Assembly: GCA_949361645.1 (NCBI GenBank) | Contig: OX442422.1 | Coordinates: 9,126,426-9,190,425 of the forward strand | Direction of reading: 5' to 3' | DNA: 64,000 bases | From: Spongilla lacustris | Lineage: Eukaryota; Porifera; Demospongiae; Spongillida; Spongillidae | Shown: one piece after another, positions 42,670 through 54,079 of the stretch | Layout of the letters: every line of letters starts with the position of its first letter | Numbering within the stretch: the stretch's first letter is position 1 | Made by a program: the position numbers and the translations under genes | The notes under the pieces: generated by a model | What the model saw: only the letters and a program-made list of their open reading frames with translations | What the model was told of the DNA's origin: nothing | The model's database searches: none

Positions 42670-44190
42670 ACGGTACAAGCCCCTCCCTCATAAGTAGAAT
42701 CCAACATACATGTACATGTAGCTGCAAGACTAACCCTGAGGCACATGCGCACGTGCACACACATACACACACAAACACACCAGATGGTACAAGCCCCTCC
42801 CTCACAAGTAGTTGTAGTCCTTAGAAGTACAACCCACATGCACATATACATGTATCTGCCATAGGTTCACTCCACTGTAGTGTCTACATGTAGCAGCACA
42901 TATACATGTATCTGCCATAGGTTCACTCCACTGTAGTGTCTACATGTAGCAGCACATATACATGTATCTGCCATAGGTTCACTCCACTGTAGTGTCTACA
43001 TGTAGCAGTGTCCACTCAAACATGTACATGTACACGTAGCTGGTTTATAATGCATAGCTTGGTTTACTGCATAGCTTGGTTTACTGCATACATGTAGCTT
43101 GGTTTACTGCATACATGTAGCTTGGTTTACTGCATACATGTAGCTTGGTTTACTGCATAGCTTGGTTTACTGCATAGCTTGGTTTACTGCATAGCTTGGT
43201 TTACTGCATAGCTTGCATTGTGTACACAGCTGACAAGATGATTTGATTGTATTCATTTTAACTAGGACAATGGTTGTGTACACATTGGACTGCCCTTGTG
43301 GGTTTTGTAGTAGAGGTCACGGACCAAGGCCAACATCCAACATAACAGTCTAGAAGGCCTCACACAAATACACTCACACAAACAGTCCATATAAATCCAA
43401 TACACCTGAGGGTTGGCATTTGATGCTGTGGTTTTAGTTATGTTTGTGTGTGCTTAAAGGTTAGGTTTGCAGCTACATGTATGCAAAGCTAATCTAAACA
43501 CACGCACGCACACAAACACAAACACACAAACATACATACTCACACACACATTCACACACATGATAGTACAAGCCCCTCCCTCAAGTAGAATCCAACATAC
43601 ATGTACATGTAGCTGCAAAGACTAACCCTGAGGCACATGCGCACGTGCACACACACATACACACATAAATATACATGTACACACACAAACACACCAGATG
43701 GTACAAGCCCCTCCCTCACAAGTAGTAGTAGTCCTTAGAAGTACAACCCACATGCACATGTAGATGTATCTGCCATAGGTTCACTCCACTGTAGTGTCTA
43801 CATGTAGCAGCACATATACATGTATCTGCCATAGGTTCACTCCACTGTAGTGTCTACATGTAGCAGTGTCCACTCAAACATGTGTAGCTGGTTTACTGCA
43901 TACTGCATTGCTATCAGCCAATCAAAGTATACACAGTTCACAAGATGATTTGATTGTATTCATTTTATCTAAGACAATGGTTGTGTACACATTGGACTGC
44001 CCTTGTGGGTTTTGTGGTAGAGGTCACGGACCAAGGCCAACATCCAAAATAAGTATATATGTAGACCTCAGGGATATGGTTCTAGAAGGCCAACAGTAAC
44101 ACTCACACAAATACACTCACACAAACACACCAGATGGTACAAGTAGTCCATATAAATCCAATACACATGTACATATGTACATGTAGCTGC
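42290..44190. repeat. Segmental duplication block with (AC)n and tandem modules
   Basis: Modules repeat within the block: TCTGCCATAGGTTCACTCCA three times at 42855-43010 and again near 43770 and 43825; GCATAGCTTGGTTTACT seven or more times at 43055-43200; CAATGGTTGTGTACACATTG at 43268 and 43975. (AC)n runs at 42621-42667. The block follows the unknown gene end and matches 56870-57850 in the same orientation. Confidence 0.85.
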
Positions 44191-44714
44191 AAACCTAACC
44201 TTTAAGCACACACAAACAGAATTAAAACCACAGCATCAAATCCAACCCTCAATATACCCACATGCAAAGCTAATCTAAACACACACACCCGCGCAAACAT
44301 ACACACACACATGCACACGCGCACACACACACCTCCCTCACCTTAGAAATCCAACCTACATGCACAGGTATCTGCCATACATTCACTCCACCGCATGTCT
44401 ACTCCATACCCATCTGCTGTGGGGTTCTTGGTACCTCCCTGTCCACTCTATAGCTGGTTTACTGCACAGCTATCTGCTAATCAAATCCTACAGAGCTCAC
44501 AAGATGCTTTGATTGTATTCATTTAGCCAGGATGCCCTTGTGGTAGAGGTTAGGCCAAGTTCAACATGAAGGCCAACAGCTAACAGTATAGGGAGAAGGC
44601 CAAACAGTACATGTACATGTATAAGGAGAAGGCCATTACATATACATAAGTAAACCACCAACACACACCTGTTTGACTTCTGGCAGGTCATCTGGACTTG
44701 TGACACTCCCGGCA

Positions 44715-46430
44715 TATAGTTCCTAGCTTGATCTCCATCTTCTCTATGTGAAGGGACAGCTGATCCCTCACTATCTCATTGTAGATCTCAAGGACTGACA
44801 CCACAACAGTGTACTGCCAGTTATCACTGCGCTCATCAGTGATGTGGAACAGCTCAGGCAAGGCCCGCTGGTTAATCGCAGAGTAGTCCTCTGTTCACTA
44901 CATTGTAAGGGAAGGAATGGGGGAAGGAGAGGGATTAGAGTGGAGAGGGAGATGGGAGAGGGTTTATGAGGATGCAAAGCAATTAGCATCTACATGTACA
45001 TGTAGATACAATGCACATGTAGATGTAATGAATCTAGATGTAAATAAATGCACCATGCTACAATTGTACTCACTAAAAAAAAAGTCTGAAGTACAATATT
45101 TATATTCAGCCTGCACCTATCATACATGTACATGACGTTACAACTACCGGTATATACAGAAACTAAGAAAAACTACCTGACAGCAACTACATCCTCTCAC
45201 AGTACACACACTATGTCACTTCCCCGACTCGGAAGCGCCCAGTCTAGCGGTCGCAGACACCACATGGCTTGTGAAATCAGGATCCATGGCAGCCCTTGAC
45301 CGCGAATTCGACAGATAACTTGCTCTTCCATGGATCGAGCTATTCAGCAAAAAATCGCCTTTCACACTCCCTTCCGAGCTCACTGTCTCCTTCTCGTCAT
45401 CAAACGTTTTCCAAGTACAGAGTAGCGCACCACGAGAGTAAAAGTTGGTTGTCAACATTGTGGCTTTGGCTAACGATGGCAAGTAGCGTGAGGTAGCCAG
45501 CCTACACGTACCAATCGTAGAGGTAAGAGCTTGCTCCAAGGAGTGAAGGTAGTAAGTCGAAGTACAACCGCGCACGTAAAAATTGATTATTATCCAGCCT
45601 GCAAGGTTTTAAAACTGCATGTAAATGTGCATGCACCATACATGTACATGTACATGTACATAAACTGAACTATAAATATAAGTATAATATACATGTATAT
45701 GTATAAACAGCCTTTTCATACTTGTCATGCAATTTAACATGACACTTGCCTCCATTGTGAACGTATCCAGTCTGGCCATAAGCAAAAATGTTAAAGTTGA
45801 AGCCATCCATACAAGACACAACCAGATCTTTACTTCTGACAACACCTATCAATGTTGAGTAAAGACATGGAACAATGGAGTGCCAACTACATGTAAGTGC
45901 AGTAGCTACATGTACCATACCTGCATGTACACGCATGTACATGTAATTTGAAACAATATAAAACACACATGTACATGTACATGTACATGTATGCATGCTT
46001 TTAAACAAATTTGCTTGCATTAGTAATCATGCAAAGGTACATTACATTACACCAAATAATTTTAAAATTATACTATTGTTGTTACATTGAGTCACCACAA
46101 AAGAACTAGTATTTAGAACACATATAAAATTTAGGCAGTTAAATTACATGTAGTATATTGTCATGCAAAAGAGTATGTTTCTATTTTCATCCATACAATT
46201 ATACAACATGTACATGTACAATGTACCTCTATCTGTGTTGACCAAAACCTTCATAACACCATCATTGTCCCTGTCGGAAAGGACCACCACATCTGCCTGG
46301 GTACCCTCTCTGTCCTCAGAGATGTCCGACCTCATAAGACAGAAGACACGTATGTTGCCTCTCAGGTCCACCAGCTCATTGTGTAGCCTCTTCCTCAGCT
46401 CATCTCCTTCCAGTACTTGGAGACCAGAAG
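44715..46430 (-). pseudogene. Kinesin-14 (KIFC3-like) motor-domain pseudogene
   Basis: Minus-strand pieces in 5'-3' order. At 46430-46227: LEGDELRKRLHNELVDLRGN, IRVFC, then DGVMKVLVNTDRG, the neck and first motor strand of C-terminal kinesins, with the usual CRVRP changed to CLMRS. At 45857-45745: VLSEVK, a one-base shift, DLVVSCMDGFNFNIFAYGQT, G, then TFTMEAS in another frame. At 44880-44715: INQRALPELFHITDERSDNW, QYTVVVSVLEIYNEIVRD, KMEIKLG. Kinesin-14s are minus-end microtubule motors. The ATP-binding P-loop GQTGSGKT has lost SGK and the frame, and there are at least two frameshifts, so no motor can be made. Switch motifs further 3' are not found. Confidence 0.8.
45216..45575 (-). CDS. ORF of unknown function inside the kinesin relic
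   Basis: From ATG near 45458 it reads MLTTNFYSRGALLCTWKTFD, then DEKETVSSEGSVKGDFLLNS, SIHGRASYLSNSRSRAAMDP, ending SESGK-stop. GC-richer than its surroundings and Ser-rich. It could be a first exon (a GTGAC donor overlaps the end) of another minus-strand gene. No similarity is recognised. Confidence 0.3.
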   Translation of the reverse strand: MRGCTSTYYLHSLEQALTSTIGTCRLATSRYLPSLAKATMLTTNFYSRGALLCTWKTFDDEKETVSSEGSVKGDFLLNSSIHGRASYLSNSRSRAAMDPDFTSHVVSATARLGASESGK

Positions 46431-46970
46431 ACGATTGGTGGCAGCTACATCCCAGATACATGTACATGTAATGTAGCAAATCTGCACAAAAGAACAGCAG
46501 CACATACATGTGTTATAATAATGTATGTACATATGCATATACATGTATACATATACATGTACATGTACATGCACACATGTATTCAGTACAGCACACTTGT
46601 TGAAGGCTTCTTCTGCAGAATGATGCACTACAGGATAAAAATCTACATACACATGTACATGTATGTACACTATAGGACTGCAGAAAGCACTAATTACTTG
46701 TACATGTACAGGTACATGTATATGCACATGTATACACACTGCATACATATGGGTAAATGTACATGTACATGCATAGGTACCTACACACTGCATACACACT
46801 GCATATACATATGGGTAAAATTACATGTATATACATATAAATGTACACATTGCATATGGGTACATGTACACTGCATATGGGTGAGTTGACTACATTTACA
46901 TGTATGCTGCATATACATGTATGTGTACGTGAACATGTACACTGTAAACCCCCCCTCCCTTGCAACAGGA
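45630..46970. repeat. TACATG-rich tract
   Basis: Dozens of palindromic GTACATGTAC and ATGTACATGTACAT runs, for example 45641-45661, 45967-45992 and 46555-46571, plus a tandem module CACACTGCATA/ATGGGTA at 46735-46890. It is interspersed with the kinesin relic exons. Confidence 0.85.
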
Positions 46971-47136
46971 CTGTCTACTGGGCATGCACGTGTAGCCAAT
47001 TCGGTCTGCTTTCGAGGGCAACGTGTGCACACATAGGGACACTTCCCAGTGCCCCCAACAATTAAACCCACACATCAATGCTGTTGCTCACACATCAGGT
47101 AAGCACTGCCACATTTTTCAAACCACCCCTTCCCTT

Positions 47137-47466
47137 TCAACAACCATGGTAGGCCACTACCCTACCATCAAAAACTGATAGGGCAGAAATTTGAATGCAC
47201 CATCACCGGCACGAGGCCATGCGATTGGAGCAGTTATCATGAATCACCAAGGGTCCGGGATTTGCCCCCCCCGCATTGGCTTTGGATCTAATAAATACAT
47301 CCCTTCCGCAAAGTTGGGACTTTCTGCATGTATTAGCTGTAGAATTACCACAGTTATCCATGTAGTAATTAGGAACCATCAAATAAACTATAACTGATTT
47401 AATCGCAGTTTCACTGCCGGTATGAACCGTTCATACTTAGACATGCATGGCTTAGTCTTTGAGACT
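47137..47466 (-). rRNA. Partial 18S rRNA pseudogene, 5' domain
   Basis: Read on minus, the sequence follows the eukaryotic 18S 5' domain: CTCAAAGACTAAGCCATGCA, TGTCTAAGTATGAACGG, GTGAAACTGCGA, TAAATCAGTTATAGTTTATT, GGATAACTGTGGTAATTCTA, GAGCTAATACATGC, CAAATTTCTGCCCTATCAG and GGTAGTGGCCTACCATGG. The first roughly 35 bases of 18S are absent, about 8 bases (ATGGCTCA) are missing after CTGCGA, and similarity ends near 47137. At about 330 nt it covers under a fifth of 18S and is not part of an rDNA unit. It is a dispersed copy, not a functional gene. Confidence 0.9.
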
Positions 47467-47489
47467 AAGCCATGCATGTCTAAGTATGA
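47431..47489. repeat. Perfect 27-bp hairpin made from 18S sequence
   Basis: Left arm 47431-47457 and right arm 47463-47489 (GACTAAGCCATGCATGTC, TAAGTATGA) are perfect inverted copies with a 5-base loop TTTGA. The right arm re-reads the start of the 18S fragment in the other direction, then meets a (TA)n run. Confidence 0.95.
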
Positions 47490-47542
47490 TATATATATAT
47501 ATATGGAACGTTCTATGAGATTTTGATGCTTGTGAATTTTAT

Positions 47543-47885
47543 ATATATAGCATCCAATTCAAAGCGCTATATCTTCAAAAGGGTTTGCACTATTGACTTC
47601 CTATTTTCAGCACTTCATACTACACCATTTCTCTATGGTAAAATATATTTTGGAGTCTTGCACTTACTCCGTACCAGTATTGCAATGTTCGATACCCCAC
47701 CAGGTTCAAATCCGACATAACTTTCGGTAGGAGTAATCAAATCGCTTCAAATTCGGTTTGTAAGTAGGGAGGTCCTATACCTATTGATTTGTTCTGTTCG
47801 TTAATTTTCATGGCATCCGTTACGGAGAAACAGCTGTGCAAAGTAAGTACACGTTTCCCGCTCGAATCGCGCCTTTATATGTACA
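47543..47885. repeat. Repeat family A, second copy
   Basis: It matches 7985-8280 in the same orientation (TACACCATTTCTCTATGG, GTAGGAGTAATCAAATCG, CCCGCTCGAATCGCGCC) but lacks the inverted second arm. It begins about 55 bases after the 18S hairpin. Confidence 0.85.
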
Positions 47886-48234
47886 CGGAACAGTTTCCAT
47901 TCTCCGGAGCACATGAATATTCAACTATTCTTATAGGGCGTGATAACCACACCTATAAGGTCAGCAAAAAAACGGGCGGCTGAATTGTAGTGCTTGTTAC
48001 GGTTGTTTTTCGGTGTAGATAAACGATATGGTGACGTATAACACGAGTGAAGGCGAGCTCGTCGAGTTTCACTGAATCAGTCGGCGGATGAGTTCGAACA
48101 CTGTACGAATACGACGATTGATATTCAAGCTTGATACATCGGACGAGGATGGAGAGATTGAGAAAGGTAGCGATGGTGGTAGTACCACTCACGACGGTGG
48201 TTGTGTTAGTGATAGGGAGTGAGCAGCCTGTAAA
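47886..48234. other. No supported gene
   Basis: The plus frame ending at 48220 (SDEDGEIEKGSDGGSTTHDG) has coding-like acidic composition but no start or splice partner. I treat it as unresolved. Confidence 0.35.
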
Positions 48235-50255
48235 TTACCAAAAGAGCCACCAGCCCCACCCCCACATAGTCAGGGGCTAATGGGGCTAGGCCCTTCACTG
48301 CAAGTTCGCTCAGCAGTCCTGGGGCCAAAGAGCCACCCCAACACAGCAGATCCACAAGCCCCCTCACTGCAAGTGCACACTATATACCTTTGGAACAATT
48401 AAGCCCCATGCTGCAATTTAAATTAATGGCCTCACATTTCAAATAGTGGAGCCATCAAGTGGAATTAACAGGCCCCATAAATACAGCAAGGGAGCCACCA
48501 GCTAACCTGGCCAATGGAGCTAGCAATCATCAGACCCCCACACTGCCAGCAGGGATGTGGCCCCCACAATAATGCCAGTGGAGATGCCAGCCCTCAGACT
48601 GCAAATGGAATCAGCATCCCCAACAATTTCAGGGGAGCCATGAACTACATGTGCCAACAACACGTGATGACCTCACTACCAGATCAACCATTAGCTCTCA
48701 CTCCGCAAGTGGTCTTAACAGGCCCCACACACACTGGGACCAACCCTACCCTTCCCCCCCCCCCCCTAACTACCTTTCTTTCAATGCAAGTTGAGTCAGC
48801 TGGGATCCCCCACACAGTAGAGCCACCAGCCCCCTCACTGCAAGCTCATGAACAATAGCAGTGGAATCTGTAAAGTCTACACTGCAATTGAACTTAATAA
48901 ATAAAGCCTCACACTGCAGTCAGCAGCCCATGGAACCATTCTTACAGAACACCCTCAGCTACCCAGGACCAATGGGGTAGCCTCCACAAAGTCAGCGAAG
49001 ATGCCACCCCAAGTTGAGTCAGCAGCCCCCACACAAACAAGGGCTAATAGGGCCAGCCCCACACAGTACAACCACCAGCCCCTCTCTGCTCACTTCAAAT
49101 AGAGCCACTAGACCCTCTACCAGTACACACTGCAAGTCCAGACAGCAGGCCACATCATTTGAGCCCTCTCACAGATGGAGCCCAGCAAGGAAGTACCAGC
49201 CGTGGTCAATCGAGCCCCCAGGATAATACCAGTGGAGAAACGAGCCTCGCACTGCAAATGGATTTAGCAACCCCAAAAATTTCAGGGGAGCCATGAACTA
49301 CATGTAAATGTACTTGAGGGGAAAAAGAAAACCATGCATACATGCCCTCTTCAAACACTACAACAGAACAAGTGGAACTTTAAGCCCTCATATATAGTTA
49401 ATACGTAGCAGTCCCCACAGCCCTCCACCCCCCACCCCCCTACTACCTGTCCTACAATGAAAGAGGGACCAATCAGCCAATGGGACAGTACAACCACCAA
49501 CCCTCTTCATTGGTCAGGGGACATGTACCAAGAACACATGCTGTCACTACCAGTTGAACCTCAATGCAAGTGGACTTAACAGGCCACCTGCCAGCCCTCG
49601 TCCGTCCTCCCCCCCCCCCCCTTAGCCCCCCTCTACTCACTACCTGTCCTTCACTGCAAGTTGTGTCAGCAGTCCATGGGCCAATGGGGGCCATAGAACT
49701 ACCACTCCACATCACTGCAGTCACACACTACCTTTGGAGCCAACCATTAACCCCCATACAGCAAGTGAACTCAATACTGCAAAACCTGACCCCCACACTG
49801 CCAGCAAGGGAGCACCAGCTGCCACACAACCAGAGGGTCAATGTGGCCCCCACTTAATGCCAGGGGAGAAGACAGCCCTCACACTGTAAATGGAGTCAGT
49901 AGCCCCAACAATTTCAGGGGACATGTGCATGTACGGACATGTACCAATGGAATCACACATGCCCCTTTCAAACACTACCAATGGAACAAGTGAAACGTTT
50001 AGCCCTCACAACAAGTGGACTTATTCCTTAGCAGCCCCCACAACGCTCCCCCCCCCCCCCACTACCTGTCCTTCACTGAAAGAGGGGGCTAATGGGACCA
50101 TCACCACACAGTACAACTACCAGCCTTCTACATTGCAAGCCAATGGAAGTATTAACTCCTAAGCTGCAATTGAACTTAGTAACCTCACACTGCAAGTCCA
50201 GTCAAATACACTGCACAACCAGTAGAGCCACCAGCCACCAGCCCTTCCACATATG
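48235..50255. repeat. Degenerate tandem DNA, CCAGCCCC / CACTGCAAGT type
   Basis: Short motifs GAGCCACCAGCCCC, CCTCACTGCAAGT, AATTTCAGGGGAGCCATGAA and CCAGTGGAGA recur in varied order across 2 kb. Two long segments (about 48530-48800 and 49180-49620) are diverged copies of each other. Pro-rich ORFs here follow from composition. Confidence 0.75.
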
Positions 50256-50281
50256 GTTTTATCAGACCGTTCATTGCTAGC

Positions 50282-50668
50282 GGTATACCCGGTAGTGTCT
50301 ATTGTGCATACCTGGTGTGTGTCTCTTTTGCATACCTTGAGTGTGTCTTTTTTTGCATATTTGGTATGTGTCTTTCTTGTGGATAGCTGGGGTTTGTCAC
50401 TTTTGCATAGCCGGTGTGTGTCGCTTGTGCATAATGGGTGTGTGTACCTGCATGGAGTATGTCTATTGTGAATACCTGGTGTGTGTCTCATGTGACTACC
50501 TGGTGTGTGTCTCTTGTGCATACCTGGTGTGAGCCTCTTGTGCATACCCGATCCGAGTCTCTTAATGTTGATATCTTGTGCATACATGGTGTGTGTGTCT
50601 CTTTTGCATACATTGTGTGAGTTTCGTGTGCATACCAAGTGTGTGTGTCTCTTGTGTGTACCTGAAGG
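50282..50668. repeat. Minisatellite of GCATACCTGGTGTGTGTCTC-type units
   Basis: About 13 imperfect units of roughly 30 bases (CTTGTGCATACCTGGTGTGT, GTCTCTTTTGCATACC). The same motif occurs inverted at 55790-56045 (CACAAGAGACACACACC, TGGTATGC), so related arrays flank the transposon-protein/CtIP pair. Confidence 0.85.
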
Positions 50669-50734
50669 CTACTGAGTACCCCACAGCATTCAGCTGTACC
50701 CTATTGCAGTGAGCTAGCTACAGATTACCGCCTC

Positions 50735-50768
<34 letters not shown>

Positions 50769-51139
50769 CATGGCTGTCAGGTGTCAGCTATGATGGCACA
50801 GAATACTCTATACCAGTCCCTCCGCAAGTTGACAGCTGGAGAGTAGTGGTCAACTATAACTACAGAGTACCATACAACAGAGTGCTGTTGTGAAGTAACC
50901 CACAGTGATGAATGGTGAATTGGACCTTATGAGCAGTCAATTTTGGACTGATAACAAAACATATTAAACCATTTACGTAATGGTCTTGTATAAGCCGGAT
51001 ATGTATATTGCATGCAATGAATATTTAAAAGCATCAAAACAGTTACATGTATATATCTTATTGAATGTGTAGAAACATGTACATTAATACAAAGGAACAG
51101 CACAGTGCATGTACTTCAGCTTCACATGCACATTTAATC
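50669..51139. other. No gene seen; poly-C run
   Basis: It contains a pure C run of about 29 bases at 50737-50765 and the 3' flank of the transposon-linked gene. Confidence 0.5.
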
Positions 51140-53976
51140 TCATGAGGGGTGGTTTTTGTTTTTATGTGCACTAAGTGCACCTTGGCTACCATATGTCTTG
51201 CCACATATTGCACATGAGTATATCAGGTCAAGTTCTGACCTCTTTCTACGTTTTCGTACATGTACATCTTGTTCATGATGGTCATCACCTGAGGTCTTGC
51301 TGTTTGCTTCCCTGTTGATTTTACATGTGGCAGCAGTAGGACCATTATGCACTTCTCTTTTATGTGTATAAAGGGACTGGCTGCTGGCATATTTCTTGTC
51401 ACACATAGTACATGGGTACAAATAATTTAATTCCGCTCTGGTTCGTCTTTTCCTTTTGACCCTTAGATTTAAATCATCACTTCCAACTTCATTCTTGTAG
51501 CTATTTGGAGTGGAAGACAATGCTGTTGATGGACCAGGAAGATCACTGTCAGATACATGTAGTGTGGTTTGGTTTGCTGAGGGCAGAGGTGCTGGCTTCG
51601 GGCAAACATTGTTTACCTTGTTTTTGTCATGAACAAACTCTCTCACCTTATCATACAAATATTGAGCCCGTTGCTGGGTCAAACCTATTGGTGTCAACAC
51701 AGGAGGTGTACAAGATGAGGTGTGGGCATCCAGAACATCCTGAACTGTTATTCCCTCTTTTAGTAACTTCATTTCGTTCATACCTGAATCCTCACCTGGT
51801 ATGATGCTGACCTTCATGATGCCAGGATGGCATTTGTCAAAAATAAAGATATGGAATCTGCTCTGGCCAACCAGTGGTGCAAACCATTGACTGAGAAAAG
51901 TATTCCAGTCATAATACTTCCAAGAGTCTTTATACAACTGTGGCACACATGTAACATTACGTCCACTTTTTTTTACACAATCAGCCAGATCAGCTAAGTC
52001 ATCAATATGGTCCTGCCTTTTGTAACATTTCTTGAGTAGGGCAAAGTATGCATCTGGACGAAACTTAGTATGTCCTGCTAACATAAAATTCAACTCAATC
52101 CTATCATGCAAGCCTGTAATTACTCTCCATGCCAGGTACCACATCATGTTTGGTTTTTATTTTGGCCAGCACAATTATCAGACTGGAGTGTAACATGCCT
52201 CTCACCAAGTCCATGCAGATGAAAAAATGCATGTAATTGACTAACCACAACAATAGCTCCCTTCCCAATCTGCTCTCCTTCATCAGTAAGAAAAAACACT
52301 TGACGAGTGAGTTCTTCGCAACAAACTCCAAAGACTTGAACTTTTCGTGGTGTACGAAAGTATATGCTACCACGTTGTTGTGAGCTGTAGGGAATGGTTA
52401 ACTGTTGGCAGTAATCAAATGAATACTGCATAACAAATGATGGTGCTAATTGCCCAGATATAAACCTGGGGAGTCCAGATTTAAGGTTAGAGAGTATCTG
52501 GAGCCGATGTTCTACACTCAGGGCTCTCCACTCCCTCCTAGACTTTGTGATGTTGGCATTATAGTGATCTCGAAGTAGCTTTGCCTTTCTGTTGTGTTGA
52601 ACGTACTTCACATTGAGCTCTCTGCGTGTTTCTTCTGACAAACTGTGGCGTAGTTCCACAAGCATTTTATCACATGAATCACATAGATCACTCCGTGATG
52701 GTTGTATTTTGATACTCTTACAGTGTGTATGCCACAATTGCACAAATGTTGAATACTTCACCACCCGCATAGGAGACTTCTTTAGTGGCAGTGCTGACAC
52801 ATTCTGAACCAAAGAATACAGTCTCCCACGCATAGATGTCATTTGCTGAGGCAATTGAGCTGAGTGTTGTTCTGACATTGCCTGGCAGTACACATTATAA
52901 ACATCCATCATTGTCGAGCTGCTGTCAAGAGTGTACTCTCTTGTGGGACCTTGCAATCTACCTGGGTCAGGAAGTCCATTTGTTGCTGCATAGTTTCTGA
53001 TAAAGGTGGTAACATTGCGAATATCTTCAGCCAACAAGACGTGGTGAGGTAATCTCCCAGTGTTTCCATGAGTACTTGGTGCAACATCAGATTCTGAGCA
53101 CAATTGGCTTTGCCAGCGCTTCAGTGTTGCACTGCTAATTCCCACCACAGTCTTGAATGCTTCACTGCATATAGAGGTACCCCAACTTAGGCAATAGTGG
53201 TAGACACTTCGAGTACGATCAACACCAAGGCAGTTAAAGTGCGAATTGTCTCGCATTATGGCAAGCATTCCAAACACAACATTCTTTTTTGCATTCTTTT
53301 TCAGTTTGAATAATGCCGTGGCCCTCCTCCTTGCCAGATCACCCTTGTTCATCAAACAGTTGTCCTTGCAGCATCCTCCTTTGGTTATGTATATTTCAAC
53401 CATTTTCTGAAACTCTTTAATGACTTGATGTTGTCTATTATCATCATTACCTTCATTGTCATCATCACTATCATTGTTGTCATCATCATCATCATTATAA
53501 TCATCCTGATCACTACCATTATCATCTTCATCAACATAATCACAACCATCATCATCACCTTTATCACCATCCTCATCACCATGATAATCAGAATCATCAT
53601 CATCACCCGCATCTAAATTGCTCCCATGACCATCATCATCATCATCATCACCCGCATCCCCGTTGCTCTCATGATCATCATCATCAACATCATCACCCTC
53701 ATCCCCATTGCTCTCATCACGACCATCATCATCGTCATCACAATTGTGATCATCGTGATCATTATGGCTGCACATGTCGTCAGCACCACCACCAGCGTCA
53801 GCATCAAGGTCGATACCGTCTTCACGATTGCTGTTTAGAACATTACTTGTGTTCCCGTACACAAAAGAATGGTCGTCGTCGGCATCATTTCTTTGAACAG
53901 ACGCGGCACGCATACACAATGAGCTAGCCATTATTTTCATGCAATGCGCATGCACTCGTGAGTAAAGTTGAAACAT
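51140..53976 (-). CDS. DUF7869-like transposon-linked protein with two C2H2 fingers, one frameshift
   Basis: Two abutting minus frames (53976-52144, 610 codons; then 51140 to about 52156) make one protein of roughly 945 residues. Order: an Asp/Asn-rich tract (about residues 40-180) from GAT repeats; a Cys cluster (GGCCKDNCLMNKGDLARRRA); helical region ending in CDSCDKMLVELRHSL; then SYDYCQQ-like strands and QSDNCAGQNKN; after the frame change MMWYLAWRVITGLHDRIELN, FMLAGHTKFRPDAYFALLKK; and at the end basic stretches each followed by a C2H2 finger (YPCTMCDKKYASSQSLYTHK, YSCAICGKTYGSQGALSAHK). The DNCxGQNKN...YLxWR...GHTKFxPD series is the DUF7869 signature, a nuclease/transposase-like family abundant in metazoan genomes. 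The frames join by a -1 step at T-AAA-AAC (52159-52153). No other break is visible. Confidence 0.8.
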
Positions 53977-54079
53977 TATAAACGAGTGTTGTATCCGGGC
54001 ACATTTATTGCACCGCTGAAAGAATTTCAGACGAAACGTACGTGAATCAAATTTTTAGATCCGCGGCTAAACAACCGTT
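53977..54079. promoter_or_regulatory. Short divergent intergenic region
   Basis: Only 103 bases separate the ATG of the minus-strand protein from the ATG of the CtIP-like gene, so both promoters and 5' UTRs must lie in or overlap this space or the 5' coding regions. There is no clear TATA box. Inference from spacing only. Confidence 0.4.

Noticed and set aside
47137..47466. Functional 18S rRNA gene
   Set aside because: Only the 5' domain is present, with an 8-base loss and a foldback at its end, and no 5.8S or 28S nearby.
48514..50280. Pro-rich ORFs as a mucin-like or collagen-like gene
   Set aside because: The repeats change frame from unit to unit and the ORFs are short and unconnected; the DNA is degenerate tandem repeat.
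53425..53838. Ile/Thr-rich plus-strand ORFs
   Set aside because: Antisense of the GAT repeats in the acidic N-terminus of the DUF7869-like protein.
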